The notes under the pieces were generated by a model. It saw only the letters and a program-made list of their open reading frames with translations. It searched no databases and was not told the DNA's origin. Positions 1 to 7,670 of a DNA stretch of 64,000 bases are shown in pieces. Numbering within the stretch: the first letter of the stretch is position 1; every line of letters starts with the position of its first letter. The position numbers and the translations under genes are program-made. Source of the stretch: RI-153 sp041391225 (lineage in GTDB: Bacteria > Chloroflexota > Anaerolineae > Caldilineales > Caldilineaceae); the NCBI GenBank assembly GCA_041391225.1, contig JAWKOL010000015.1:1-64000 (forward strand), in the 5' to 3' direction.

Positions 1-963
1 GTGGCTGTCGCTGCCGGTGGTGGCGATGAGGCGCAGGCCCTGGTTGAGCCAGCCGTACCAGAGCGCCAATCCTTGCTCGTTGCTGTTCTTCTCACCGCGC
101 CCACCAAACCAAGGCCCATTCCAGATCTCTACAAAATGGGCCGTGCCGGGCCTCATTTCGGGATAGACCCAACGGCAGCCGGTACACCAGGGATCGCCCA
201 GGCTCTTGGGGTGGGCGATGATGAAGATCTGGCCGCGGGCGTAGACGTCCTCTGCGATGGCGGCCATGCCGGTCCCCTGGCTGTCCACGCGCCAGTCAAT
301 CCACGCCGACGTCCCCAGGCAGACGGCGTGACCCCAGAATGTGGTCAACTCCATGCCGCCCAGCGTCAGCAGCCCGTCCCCGCCCATTTGCGCCATCTCG
401 CCCAGTGGACTCACCGTGTTGTGATCGGTCAGCGTGATGAAGTCCAGCCCCATGTCTCGGGCCGCTGCCACCAGATCGGCCACATCCCAATGACCGTCGG
501 AGTGGCGGGTGTGGCAGTGCAACTCGCCGCGATACCAACCCGCCGCGTCGTTGATCACGCTATCGAAGCGCGGCGGTTGCCAGGGGTGGGCGTCGAGATC
601 CGGTGCTCCCTGTTCGTAGTCGATGCTGATGGTATAGGTACACGGCGCGTCGGGGCCGATCATGTGGCTGTCGATCTGCGCCGTCCACGCGCCCGCGGGC
701 AGCGGACCAGGCAAGTAGCCCGGCGTTGCGCCATCCGGGCGGATCTCCACCACGTGGTCCTGCCCGCCGCGATGACCGGCCCCACGAAAGCCATTGGGAT
801 CGAAGATGGTCAACGTGAGCATGTTGCGCGCGTCCCCTGCCTGGGCAGGATCGAAGTGCAGGTGGATCTTCAGCCGACTCACCCCATCGGGCAGCGAGAA
901 GACGTGTGGAATGTGGCGTTTGACGTCGAATTGGGTCAGCGTGTCGGTGAAGTGAATGGTCAA
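1..963 (-). CDS. PHP-domain metallohydrolase, CehA/McbA-like (3' end beyond window)
   Basis: Reverse-strand frame open from 963 to the window edge, 321 codons without a stop. Residues 1-140 form a beta-rich domain; residues about 145-320 are a PHP metal-dependent hydrolase domain. Visible metal-site motifs are HCHTRHSDG (149-157), TDHNT (179-183), Glu205 in GMELTTFWGH and His251 in IIAHPKS. CehA/McbA proteins are PHP-fold hydrolases acting on diverse esters; the substrate here is unknown. I chose the TTG at 963 because GGAGG lies about 5 bases upstream. The long plus-strand ORF over the same bases is its antisense shadow. Family call is firm, substrate is not. Confidence 0.82.
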   Translation of the reverse strand, partial: MTIHFTDTLTQFDVKRHIPHVFSLPDGVSRLKIHLHFDPAQAGDARNMLTLTIFDPNGFRGAGHRGGQDHVVEIRPDGATPGYLPGPLPAGAWTAQIDSHMIGPDAPCTYTISIDYEQGAPDLDAHPWQPPRFDSVINDAAGWYRGELHCHTRHSDGHWDVADLVAAARDMGLDFITLTDHNTVSPLGEMAQMGGDGLLTLGGMELTTFWGHAVCLGTSAWIDWRVDSQGTGMAAIAEDVYARGQIFIIAHPKSLGDPWCTGCRWVYPEMRPGTAHFVEIWNGPWFGGRGEKNSNEQGLALWYGWLNQGLRLIATTGSDSH

Positions 964-984
964 GGATGCCTCCAGGGGGTGACA

Positions 985-1042
985 GGGTGAAAGGGTGATT
1001 CTGTTGGCGAACCCGCCTGGTGGGGTTTCAACCCCACAAAGC
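985..1042. repeat. Dispersed repeat with TTTCAA-centred palindrome
   Basis: Contains a stretch (GGTGAT..TTGGCGAAC..CGCCTGGTGGGG) repeated in nearly the same form at about 15463-15495, followed by the perfect palindrome GGGGTTTCAACCCC at 1023-1036. The element abuts the stop codon of the truncated response regulator at 1043 and lies just upstream of the PHP gene start. Confidence 0.6.
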
Positions 1043-1489
1043 TCAATCGTACCTGGAGAGCCTGTCCTGTGTTTGACGGCTTAACCATGTGGTGGTCGCG
1101 CCTTGGTGGATCTGGCGGATGGCCTGGGTGAGCAGATCGGCCGCTTCGTCTTTGACGATGTAACCCGAAACGCCGCAGTTGAGGATCTCCTGGATGTACG
1201 CCTTGGCATCGTGGCTGCCAATCGCCAGGATGTTTATATCGACGTTGCGCTCACGCAGCCGACGGATGGCTTCGATTCCGTTCATCACGGGCATTTCGAT
1301 GTCGAGCAAGAGGATGTCTGGGGTCAACTGCTCTGTTAGATGCAGGGCCTCGTGGCCGTTTTGGGCCTCTCCGACCACGGTAAGGCCGGGTTCGTGTTCC
1401 AACAGCTTACGCAGGCCCAGCCGTACACCGGGGTGATCGTCTGCAAGTAGAACCCGCACAGGATCTACGTCTTCACGGCTGTGTGACAT
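1043..1489 (-). CDS. Receiver-domain response regulator lacking its output domain
   Basis: 148 aa. Residues 11-130 are a CheY-like receiver: acidic pair D17/D18 in LLADDHP, phosphoacceptor D63 in LLLDIEMP and the conserved Lys at 113. After the receiver come about 20 residues (TTTWLSRQTQDRLSRYD) that resemble the linker of the neighbouring NarL-type regulator (HGWLSHRAAAQMSAW), then a stop; no LuxR-type helix-turn-helix follows. The stop sits exactly where a dispersed repeat begins, so a lost C-terminal half is likely. It may act as a phosphate sink or titrate partners, or be decaying. No kinase gene is adjacent. Confidence 0.8.
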   Translation of the reverse strand: MSHSREDVDPVRVLLADDHPGVRLGLRKLLEHEPGLTVVGEAQNGHEALHLTEQLTPDILLLDIEMPVMNGIEAIRRLRERNVDINILAIGSHDAKAYIQEILNCGVSGYIVKDEAADLLTQAIRQIHQGATTTWLSRQTQDRLSRYD

Positions 1490-1686
1490 ATTTTTGGGTC
1501 CAGAATCGATGCAAGCGCCCGTAAGCGCCGGTGTGGATCAACGTTGCAAAGAAGGCTCAAACAAGGATGGTGAAACTTAGGATAGATTCCAGACCAATAT
1601 ACATGGGCCGTTCACGTTCCACAATGGGGGGGATCACGAGGAATGGGTGAGGACCTCCCTACCCACGATAGATGCGATGCCTGGGG
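1490..1686. other. Gap between the two response regulators
   Basis: 197 bases with no convincing ORF. I see no clear promoter or terminator. It is presumed to carry the upstream region of the shorter regulator. Confidence 0.4.
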
Positions 1687-2322
1687 CTAGACCAGGTTCT
1701 CGCGTACGGCCAATACGGCTGCCTCGACACGTGAGCTGACGTTGAGTTTGGCCAAAATGGCGCTGACATGTTTCTCGACGGTCTTTTCGCTGATGCTGAG
1801 TTTGCGGCCAATCTCCTGATTGGAAAGCCCGTTGACGATCTCGTGTAGCACGTCCAGCTCACGATTGGTCAACTCATGCTGACCGGGGACGGGATCTTGC
1901 ACCCATGCGCTCATCTGCGCCGCCGCGCGATGACTGAGCCAACCATGTTCGCCGCGGGCAATGCCCAGCACGGCATCGACGATGGTGTCGGCGGCCTCTT
2001 CTTTGGTCAGGTAGCCGGCTGCGCCCTGGGCCAGCAGGTTGCGGATGTATTGAATGTCGTCGTGTGCGCTCAGGGCCAGCACGTTTACCGGCAATTGCGC
2101 CGCCTTAATTTGACGCGCGATCTCAACCCCGTTGATCCCTGGCAACTGCACATCCAACACCAGGACGTCGGGAGAAAGATCATAGATCATGGGGATCACC
2201 TGCGCGCCGTCGCTCGTTTCGCCCACTACTTCGATGTTGGGCTGCCCCGCCAACAACGTGCGAATGCCGGCGCGAACGACAGGATGATCGTCGACCAATA
2301 TGACGCGAATCTTGTGCTTCAT
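1687..2322 (-). CDS. NarL/FixJ-family response regulator
   Basis: 211 aa, normal length for the family. Receiver at residues 5-120 (VDDHP with D11/D12, phosphoacceptor D57 in VLDVQLP, Lys in LTKEEAAD) and a LuxR-type helix-turn-helix at about 150-205 (LTNRELDVLHEIVNGLSNQEIGRKL... SEKTVEKHVSAI). It should activate or repress transcription when phosphorylated by a partner sensor kinase; none is adjacent and the partner is unknown. About 200 bases with no gene separate it from the truncated paralogue downstream at 1489; their linkers are similar, suggesting a duplicated pair. Confidence 0.92.
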   Translation of the reverse strand: MKHKIRVILVDDHPVVRAGIRTLLAGQPNIEVVGETSDGAQVIPMIYDLSPDVLVLDVQLPGINGVEIARQIKAAQLPVNVLALSAHDDIQYIRNLLAQGAAGYLTKEEAADTIVDAVLGIARGEHGWLSHRAAAQMSAWVQDPVPGQHELTNRELDVLHEIVNGLSNQEIGRKLSISEKTVEKHVSAILAKLNVSSRVEAAVLAVRENLV

Positions 2323-2504
2323 CGTTCCAACAATGCTGTGTGGCAGGTAGGTTGCTGCCTCTACCTGGGGTTGATCAATACGGCTGAAAAGGGGGAATGC
2401 GGCAATGCCACTTGGGGATCTGAACGCTCTTGTTGAGTATACATAGCCTGGGATGTTCTGTCTAGCCGACTGCGGTAGGTTGTGTAATTCACGCTTGGGG
2501 GCAA

Positions 2505-2538
2505 ACCTTCCAGGAAGGTTCTACCCTTCCTGGAAGGT
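2505..2538. terminator. 14-bp perfect inverted repeat after the Gfo/Idh gene
   Basis: Arms at 2505-2518 and 2525-2538 are exact reverse complements with a 6-base loop; each arm is itself nearly palindromic (CCTTCCAGGAAGG). It lies 9 bases beyond the stop of the minus-strand dehydrogenase. There is no long T-run, so it is a plausible but not canonical terminator, or a dispersed hairpin repeat. The remaining 2323-2504 holds no gene. Confidence 0.55.
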
Positions 2539-2547
2539 CGATGCCCG

Positions 2548-3630
2548 CTAGAACCGCACCCACGCCTGCTCGGCGTGGCTACGACGGGCGGCGTCGATCA
2601 TCTGCTGCGCCTTGAGTCCATCGTAGAAGCTGGCAGCGTCGGCAATCCAATGCTCGCCGCTGCCCAGTGTGCGGGCGATGGCCTGGGCCAGGTAGACGCT
2701 GCCGCGGGCAAAGCTTGTGCCGGCCGGCAGCTCACTGTTGGCCTTCACCGGATCGTCCACGTCGATCTCCGTCCACTCGCCTGCTGCGAAAGCGGCGGCC
2801 TTCATGCCCCACAGTCGATCCGCTTCGTCCAGACGCAACGCGCCTTCGGTGCCGTAGAGGGTGACGGTCATGCCGGGCGCGCCGGGGGAGATGGCGCTGG
2901 CGGTGATGGCGCCGTCCATGCCATTGGTGAAGCGTAGCGCGATGTGGGCGTGATCGTCCGCGGTGACGAGGCGCTCGTCGCCGGTGCCTGGATCGTTGCG
3001 GTAGACGAGACCGGTTTTAAGCTGGGCGCTGAGCATCTCGATGTGTCCAAAGAGCCAGCGGCTGAGATCAAGGAGATGGCTGCCAATGGCGCCCAACGCG
3101 CCGCCGCCCTGTTCCACATCACTCCACCAGTTCCAGGGTTGCGCCGGATCGAGTCGGGCAGGGTAGCGCCATGTCAGTTCCACCCAAAGGCCGCGCCCCA
3201 CGTAGTGCTGGCGGAAAAGACGGCGTATCGCCTGCCGTTGCGGTGTAAAGCGCAACTCGTGATCGACGATGGCCAGTTGATTGGGGGCAGCCTGCGCCGC
3301 CGCCAGCATCTTCTCGGCTTCGGCGGCATTTAGTGCCGTGGGCTTTTCGCAGATCACATGTTTGCCCGCCTGGAGCGCCGTCACCGCGATTTCGGCGTGC
3401 AGGTTCGGCGGCGTGGTAATGCTGACGATGTCCACGGCCTCCGACGCGACGAGGTCGCGCCAGTCGGCGTAGACTTCGGGGATAGCGTGCCGACTGGCGG
3501 CGCGCTCAGCGTTCTCCACTCGGCCCGACGCAATCGCCTGGGCGTGAAGTCCGCCCATCTTGAAGGCTGGGATCTGGACGCGTTCCGCCCATCCGCTACC
3601 GATGAAACCTACTCGAAGGTTCTTGCTCAT
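2548..3630 (-). CDS. Gfo/Idh/MocA-family oxidoreductase
   Basis: 360 aa, typical family length. N-terminal Rossmann domain with GFIGSGW (residues 8-14) for NAD(P) binding and the signature CEKPTALN (EKP at 95-97). The C-terminal alpha/beta domain (about 130-340) includes GGGALGAIGSHLLDLSRW, the usual active-site His region. Such enzymes oxidise sugars, inositols or sugar derivatives; the substrate cannot be set from sequence. It starts at ATG 3630 with GGAGGC just upstream. It stands alone between a hairpin and the glycosyltransferase genes. Confidence 0.9.
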   Translation of the reverse strand: MSKNLRVGFIGSGWAERVQIPAFKMGGLHAQAIASGRVENAERAASRHAIPEVYADWRDLVASEAVDIVSITTPPNLHAEIAVTALQAGKHVICEKPTALNAAEAEKMLAAAQAAPNQLAIVDHELRFTPQRQAIRRLFRQHYVGRGLWVELTWRYPARLDPAQPWNWWSDVEQGGGALGAIGSHLLDLSRWLFGHIEMLSAQLKTGLVYRNDPGTGDERLVTADDHAHIALRFTNGMDGAITASAISPGAPGMTVTLYGTEGALRLDEADRLWGMKAAAFAAGEWTEIDVDDPVKANSELPAGTSFARGSVYLAQAIARTLGSGEHWIADAASFYDGLKAQQMIDAARRSHAEQAWVRF

Positions 3631-3711
3631 GGTTGCCTCCTGCGTTCTGGATGAAGTTTTGAGATTGCTACGTTGGTTGGGCTTGAGAGATTGGGCGGTT
3701 GGCCGTTACGG
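3631..3711. repeat. Word-repeat spacer (GATTGGGCGGTTGG type)
   Basis: 81-base gap between the glycosyltransferase stop and the dehydrogenase start, containing short related words (GAGATTGC, GGTTGGG, GAGATTGGGCGGTTGG) like one arm of the inverted repeat at 16790-16884. No matching arm was found close by. Confidence 0.4.
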
Positions 3712-4959
3712 CTATTGCAACTTCTGATATATCGCTTCCAGGCGGGGGATGATGTGCTGCCAGGTGTACTCGTTCTCCACAAAGCGATAGGCGGCGGCGC
3801 CCAATGCACGGCTCAGCGCGCCTTTCTCGACCTGATCTCCATCCCCGGCAGCCTGATCGCGCAGTAGACGCACCACCTGGGCGGCGAAATCACTGGGGCG
3901 GTCGGCGATGAGCAACTCGCGTTCGTGGACAACGCCGATGCCTTCCACACCCAACGAAGTGGACACAATCGCTTTGCCCCCCGCCATCGCTTCGAGGACC
4001 TTGAAACGCGTGCCGCCGCCCACCCGCATCGGCACCACGTACACCGCTGCATCGCGCACGAACGGACGTGGATCGTCCACGGCGCCGGTAAGCGTGACAG
4101 CGGGGTGGCCGCGCAGCACGTCGAGCCGAGCATGGGGGTTCATGCCCACCACTTGCAGATGCACGTTGGGCGCGGCCGCCTGGATCAACGGCAATACCTG
4201 CCCCGCAAACCAGAGGACAGCATCCACGTTGGGCCGGTAGTCCATCTTGCCCGTGAAGACCAGCATCGGGCGCGCCGGATCCGCACCAAGCGCCTGCGGG
4301 GTGTAGCCGCTCAAATCAACGCCGTTGGGCGCCACCACCGAGGCAATGGACGGGTGCAGCCGACGCAGCGCCGCTTGATCCGGCGCGCTGACCACCACCA
4401 CCGCATCGGCGGCGCGGCAGACGCGTTCTTCGAAATGTCGTAGCTTCTGCCATTGTACCAGACTGTAGAGCGCCGCCGGCCAGCGTTTTGGGCGACGCAG
4501 ATCGACCAACGCCGCCCGTTTTTGCAGCAGATACTCGGCGTTGTGGTTGTCGAAGACGATACGCGGCGCATCTTTGCCCAGGCGGCGGGCGCGCAGCGCG
4601 TAGCGCGCCATTTCGATGCCTTCGGCCTGCACCACATCGTATTTGCCGCCGCGGATCATTTCGTCGACAGCGCGGCCGGCTTCGGGATCGGCCAGGCGTA
4701 GCGCCATGTCGGGCAGGTGTGAGCGCAACGTGTCCACGGCGCGCTCGCGCGTGGACCGCACCGGCTGCCGCGCCGTGACAATGCGCCTGCACAGGTTGTG
4801 AAGCGGGCTTTCTGCGCTGAGTTCTTCGCCGGGGGCCAGCATGGTAAAGAGATCGATGGTGTGCGTTTGGGCCAAACTACGAATCAGGTGAAAGTTGCGC
4901 AGGGTTGTCCCCTGGCGAGGGGGGTAGGGGAGCTGCGGGGTGAGAAAGAGCAGCTTCAT
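3712..4959 (-). CDS. Family 4 glycosyltransferase
   Basis: 415 aa, GT-B fold. The N-terminal start MKLLFLTPQLPYPPRQG is a classic GT4 acceptor-domain beginning and resembles sugar transferases of the PEP-CTERM/exosortase-associated group. The C-terminal nucleotide-sugar domain holds VFTGKMDYRPNVDAV and GGGTRFKVLEAMAGGKAIV, which includes the conserved Glu of the EX7E motif region. It probably adds a sugar to a surface glycan at the inner face of the membrane. It lies 21 bases downstream of a second GT4 gene on the same strand, so the two are likely co-transcribed. Donor and acceptor sugars are unknown. Confidence 0.88.
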   Translation of the reverse strand: MKLLFLTPQLPYPPRQGTTLRNFHLIRSLAQTHTIDLFTMLAPGEELSAESPLHNLCRRIVTARQPVRSTRERAVDTLRSHLPDMALRLADPEAGRAVDEMIRGGKYDVVQAEGIEMARYALRARRLGKDAPRIVFDNHNAEYLLQKRAALVDLRRPKRWPAALYSLVQWQKLRHFEERVCRAADAVVVVSAPDQAALRRLHPSIASVVAPNGVDLSGYTPQALGADPARPMLVFTGKMDYRPNVDAVLWFAGQVLPLIQAAAPNVHLQVVGMNPHARLDVLRGHPAVTLTGAVDDPRPFVRDAAVYVVPMRVGGGTRFKVLEAMAGGKAIVSTSLGVEGIGVVHERELLIADRPSDFAAQVVRLLRDQAAGDGDQVEKGALSRALGAAAYRFVENEYTWQHIIPRLEAIYQKLQ

Positions 4960-4980
4960 GGCACTGTTCCTGCCCTGCTT

Positions 4981-6131
4981 TCAGCGTGCGCGTTCACTGA
5001 GCGGCTCCGTTGAAATGGGGTAGCCCTTCACCACATGCTCGTAGACCGACAACGTCTCGGCGGCGGCGCGTCGCCAACTGAAGACGGCGGCGCGTTGCTG
5101 TCCTTTCTGACGCAGCTCTTCGTGTAGATCGTCATCGGTAAGGAGGCGGTGCATGGCCACGGCCATCTCTTCCCATGCGTTTGGGTCCACCATCAGCGCG
5201 GCGTCGCCCACCACTTCGGGCAGGCTGCTGGTGTTGCTGACGATGGTGGGCGTGCCGCAGGCCATCGCCTCCAGCGGCGGCAGGCCGAAGCCTTCGTAAA
5301 ACGCCGGATGAATGTGACAGCGTGCCGCCACGTAGAGGCTGCGCAAGTCTTCATCGGTACGCGACCCACGAAGAAGGTCGAATCTTCCAGGTTGAGCCGT
5401 TCCACCGTCTCGAAGATCTCTTCGTAGAGCCAGCCGGGCTTGCCAACCAATACTAGCCCTGTATCGCGGACGTTGTATTTTTCGCGTAGATAGTGAAACG
5501 CCTCCAGCAAGCCGCCGATGTTCTTGCGCGGTTCGATGGTGCTCACAAAGACCACGAACTTGTCGGGCAGGTTGTACTTCTTGGTGATCATGGCCCGCGT
5601 CTCGTCTACGGGCAGCGGCTGGTAGAGCGGTGCAGCGGCTTCGTAGATCACACTGATCTTGTTCTTGGGGACGCCCAGCTGGCCCACCACGTCGTTTTTT
5701 GTGCTGTGGCTGGGTACGATGATGTGCCGGGCATGGCGCACGGCGCGGTCGATCTGGCTGTAGTAGGTGGCGTTGTCTTCGGTGAGGAAGTGGGGCCAGC
5801 GCAAGAAACCAAGATCATGTACAGTGATGATCGACGGGATTCTGCTGTAGAGTGGCGGTATGAAATCGGTACTGTGCAATAGATCGAGGGGATGAAGCAT
5901 CAACTCAAGCGCCAACATCGACTGTTCAATGCGATGGTGTACCGGTGTGTAAAGCGTGGTGCGCCTGAAGTTGGGGGCAGCGACCAGCACCTCCTGGTGT
6001 TTGCGGTGCTGAAAAACCCTGTACTCATTTTCTTGATCCAGGGTGGCCAGTTCTTCTAACAAGTGCCGTGTGTAGCGGCTGATACCGGCCCGTTGGTGGT
6101 AAGTTAGTCGGGCGTCAATCCCAATTTGCAT
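4981..6131 (-). CDS. Family 4 glycosyltransferase, interrupted by one frameshift
   Basis: Residues 1-260 read from ATG 6131 (MQIGIDARLTYHQRAGISRY...) to about 5365; the rest reads in another frame to the stop at 4981 (SLYVAARCHIHPAFYEGFG, PPLEAMACGTPTIVSN). Adding one base in the CC at about 5364-5366 restores VPDEDLRSLYVAA, so a single deletion explains the break. The rejoined protein is about 383 aa, normal for GT4 mannosyltransferase-like enzymes. The start region is tandemly duplicated (6121-6160). Sequencing error is more likely than true loss, since both halves are fully conserved. Confidence 0.82.
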
Positions 6132-6160
6132 GTTTTCTACCGAATTTGCATGTTTTCTAC
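6121..6160. repeat. 20-base tandem duplication over the GT4 start codon
   Basis: Bases 6121-6140 and 6141-6160 are identical apart from one position. On the minus strand each unit carries TCGGTAGAAAACATGCAAAT; only the downstream copy opens the glycosyltransferase frame, while the upstream ATG meets TAG after three codons. Confidence 0.85.
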
Positions 6161-6259
6161 CGAAAAGTATTCTGGGCGGATCCCATAATCAGGTGCCGGT
6201 GAATTGTAGCAGTGTGGCAAGATGGGGTCAAATTGATCCTAAAGTTCTCCCCAGCATGT

Positions 6260-6288
6260 TTGGGGGTGGACAACCAGAATGGTATAAT
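6260..6288 (+). promoter_or_regulatory. Sigma70-like promoter for the coiled-coil/selB pair
   Basis: TTGGGG at 6260-6265, a 17-base spacer and a perfect TATAAT at 6283-6288, about 70 bases before the ATG at 6357. It faces the coiled-coil gene. Confidence 0.6.
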
Positions 6289-6356
6289 TCCGCGATGATT
6301 TGTTCATTCCCCCCGCGGACACTGAGCTTCGGGTAGTCGTTTATGAGGGCAACTCT

Positions 6357-7658
6357 ATGGATATAGCGCAACTGGCTCAAATGGTGAACTGGCTGGATGA
6401 GGAGCATCGCCGCGATCGGGCAGAGATCGCCCGCTTGCAGCAACTGGTCGAAAGTCAGTCTGCCGACATCATCGATCAGGCCCGGCGCATTCAGGATCTG
6501 GAGGGGCGGCTGGCCAACACCCAGTCTCAGTTGACCCGTTTCACCCAGATCGAAAACCAGATTCAGAACGTGAAACATGAATTTCTGCCCCTGGTTGAGC
6601 GCGAAGAAGAAGCGCGCATCAGCGCCATGCGCGAACTGGAGCGCGCCCGGCTCAGTGATCGTGAGTCGCTCAGCCGCGAGATTGGTGAAGTGCGCCGTGA
6701 ATTGCCCCGCATCGGTCGCGTAGAAGAAGCTATCGAATCGCGCCGCGGCGAAGACGAGCGCCTCAACGAGATGATCGGCAATGTGCGCAACCAGGTCTCC
6801 ATCGTTGCCAAAGAGATCGAAGAACGCACCCGCCAGATCCCCTTCCTGGCCGAACAGCGCACCAGCGACACCAAGCGCATCGCCCAACTTCAACAGGAGA
6901 CCGTCGAGCTTTTCAAGCGTTCCGAAGCCTACATCGGGCGCGTGGCGGTGGTGGAAGAGGCCGTACGCAAAGTGGCCGTGGACGTGGAAAAGTGGCGGCC
7001 GATCCCTGCGCAGTTGCGCGAGGAACAGCAGAACTTCATGGAGCGGGTGCGCATCGAAGTGGTGGATCGACTGGCTGTCCTGGCGCGCTGGCAAGAGGCC
7101 ATCGACGAGCAGCGCAGTATCGTGGCCAAGAGCTACGAACAGGTGCAATCCTTCTCTCAACAATTGGACGTGGCCCGCCGCGCCGCCCAGAGCATCCAAG
7201 ACTTCCAAGAAGCCATCAAGCGCGAGTCGGCCCAGGTGCAAGAACTGCAACGACTGGCCGAAGAGCGGATGCGTCGCGAACTCGACGAATTTCGCGAAGA
7301 CGCCGAAAAGAAGCGCCGCAAAGCCGATCTACGCCAGGAACATCTCTGGAAAGAGCAAGAAAAGTACAACCGCGAACTGCTCGATCACTTCCCGCCGATT
7401 TTGCACGACATCAAAGTTCACGAGGAATTGCTGCGTCAGCTCTGGAAACTGCACGAAAGCTACGGCACCCGGTACCTCACCGCCGCCCAGGCCTGGCTCG
7501 ACGGTCTGCAAGACGCGCTGCGCGAACGCGACGATATGATGCAATACCTCGAAGACGAATGGCAGAAACAGCGCCGCAACGCCGAGCTTTACACTGCCCA
7601 GAACAACACACGACGCACCGCAGGCATCGTCACCGGCGAAAACTACAACGGCGCCTAG
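6357..7658 (+). CDS. Large coiled-coil protein of unknown function
   Basis: 433 aa, dominated by charged heptads (for example LEGRLANTQSQLTRF, EEAIESRRGEDERLNEM, EDAEKKRRKADLRQEHLW), predicted to be almost continuous coiled coil from residue 15 to about 370. There is no signal peptide, membrane segment or catalytic motif. An upstream in-frame ATG-like start exists at 6300, but ATG 6357 has GAGGGCAA before it and follows the promoter. It ends 12 bases before selB and is probably co-transcribed with it. A scaffold, cytoskeletal or chromosome-associated role is possible; I cannot name a family. Confidence 0.75.
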   Translation: MDIAQLAQMVNWLDEEHRRDRAEIARLQQLVESQSADIIDQARRIQDLEGRLANTQSQLTRFTQIENQIQNVKHEFLPLVEREEEARISAMRELERARLSDRESLSREIGEVRRELPRIGRVEEAIESRRGEDERLNEMIGNVRNQVSIVAKEIEERTRQIPFLAEQRTSDTKRIAQLQQETVELFKRSEAYIGRVAVVEEAVRKVAVDVEKWRPIPAQLREEQQNFMERVRIEVVDRLAVLARWQEAIDEQRSIVAKSYEQVQSFSQQLDVARRAAQSIQDFQEAIKRESAQVQELQRLAEERMRRELDEFREDAEKKRRKADLRQEHLWKEQEKYNRELLDHFPPILHDIKVHEELLRQLWKLHESYGTRYLTAAQAWLDGLQDALRERDDMMQYLEDEWQKQRRNAELYTAQNNTRRTAGIVTGENYNGA

Positions 7659-7670
7659 GGCCGGCTGACT

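Noticed and set aside
1..990. Plus-strand 329-residue frame
   Set aside because: Composition is that of an antisense shadow; the minus strand encodes a PHP hydrolase with metal motifs.
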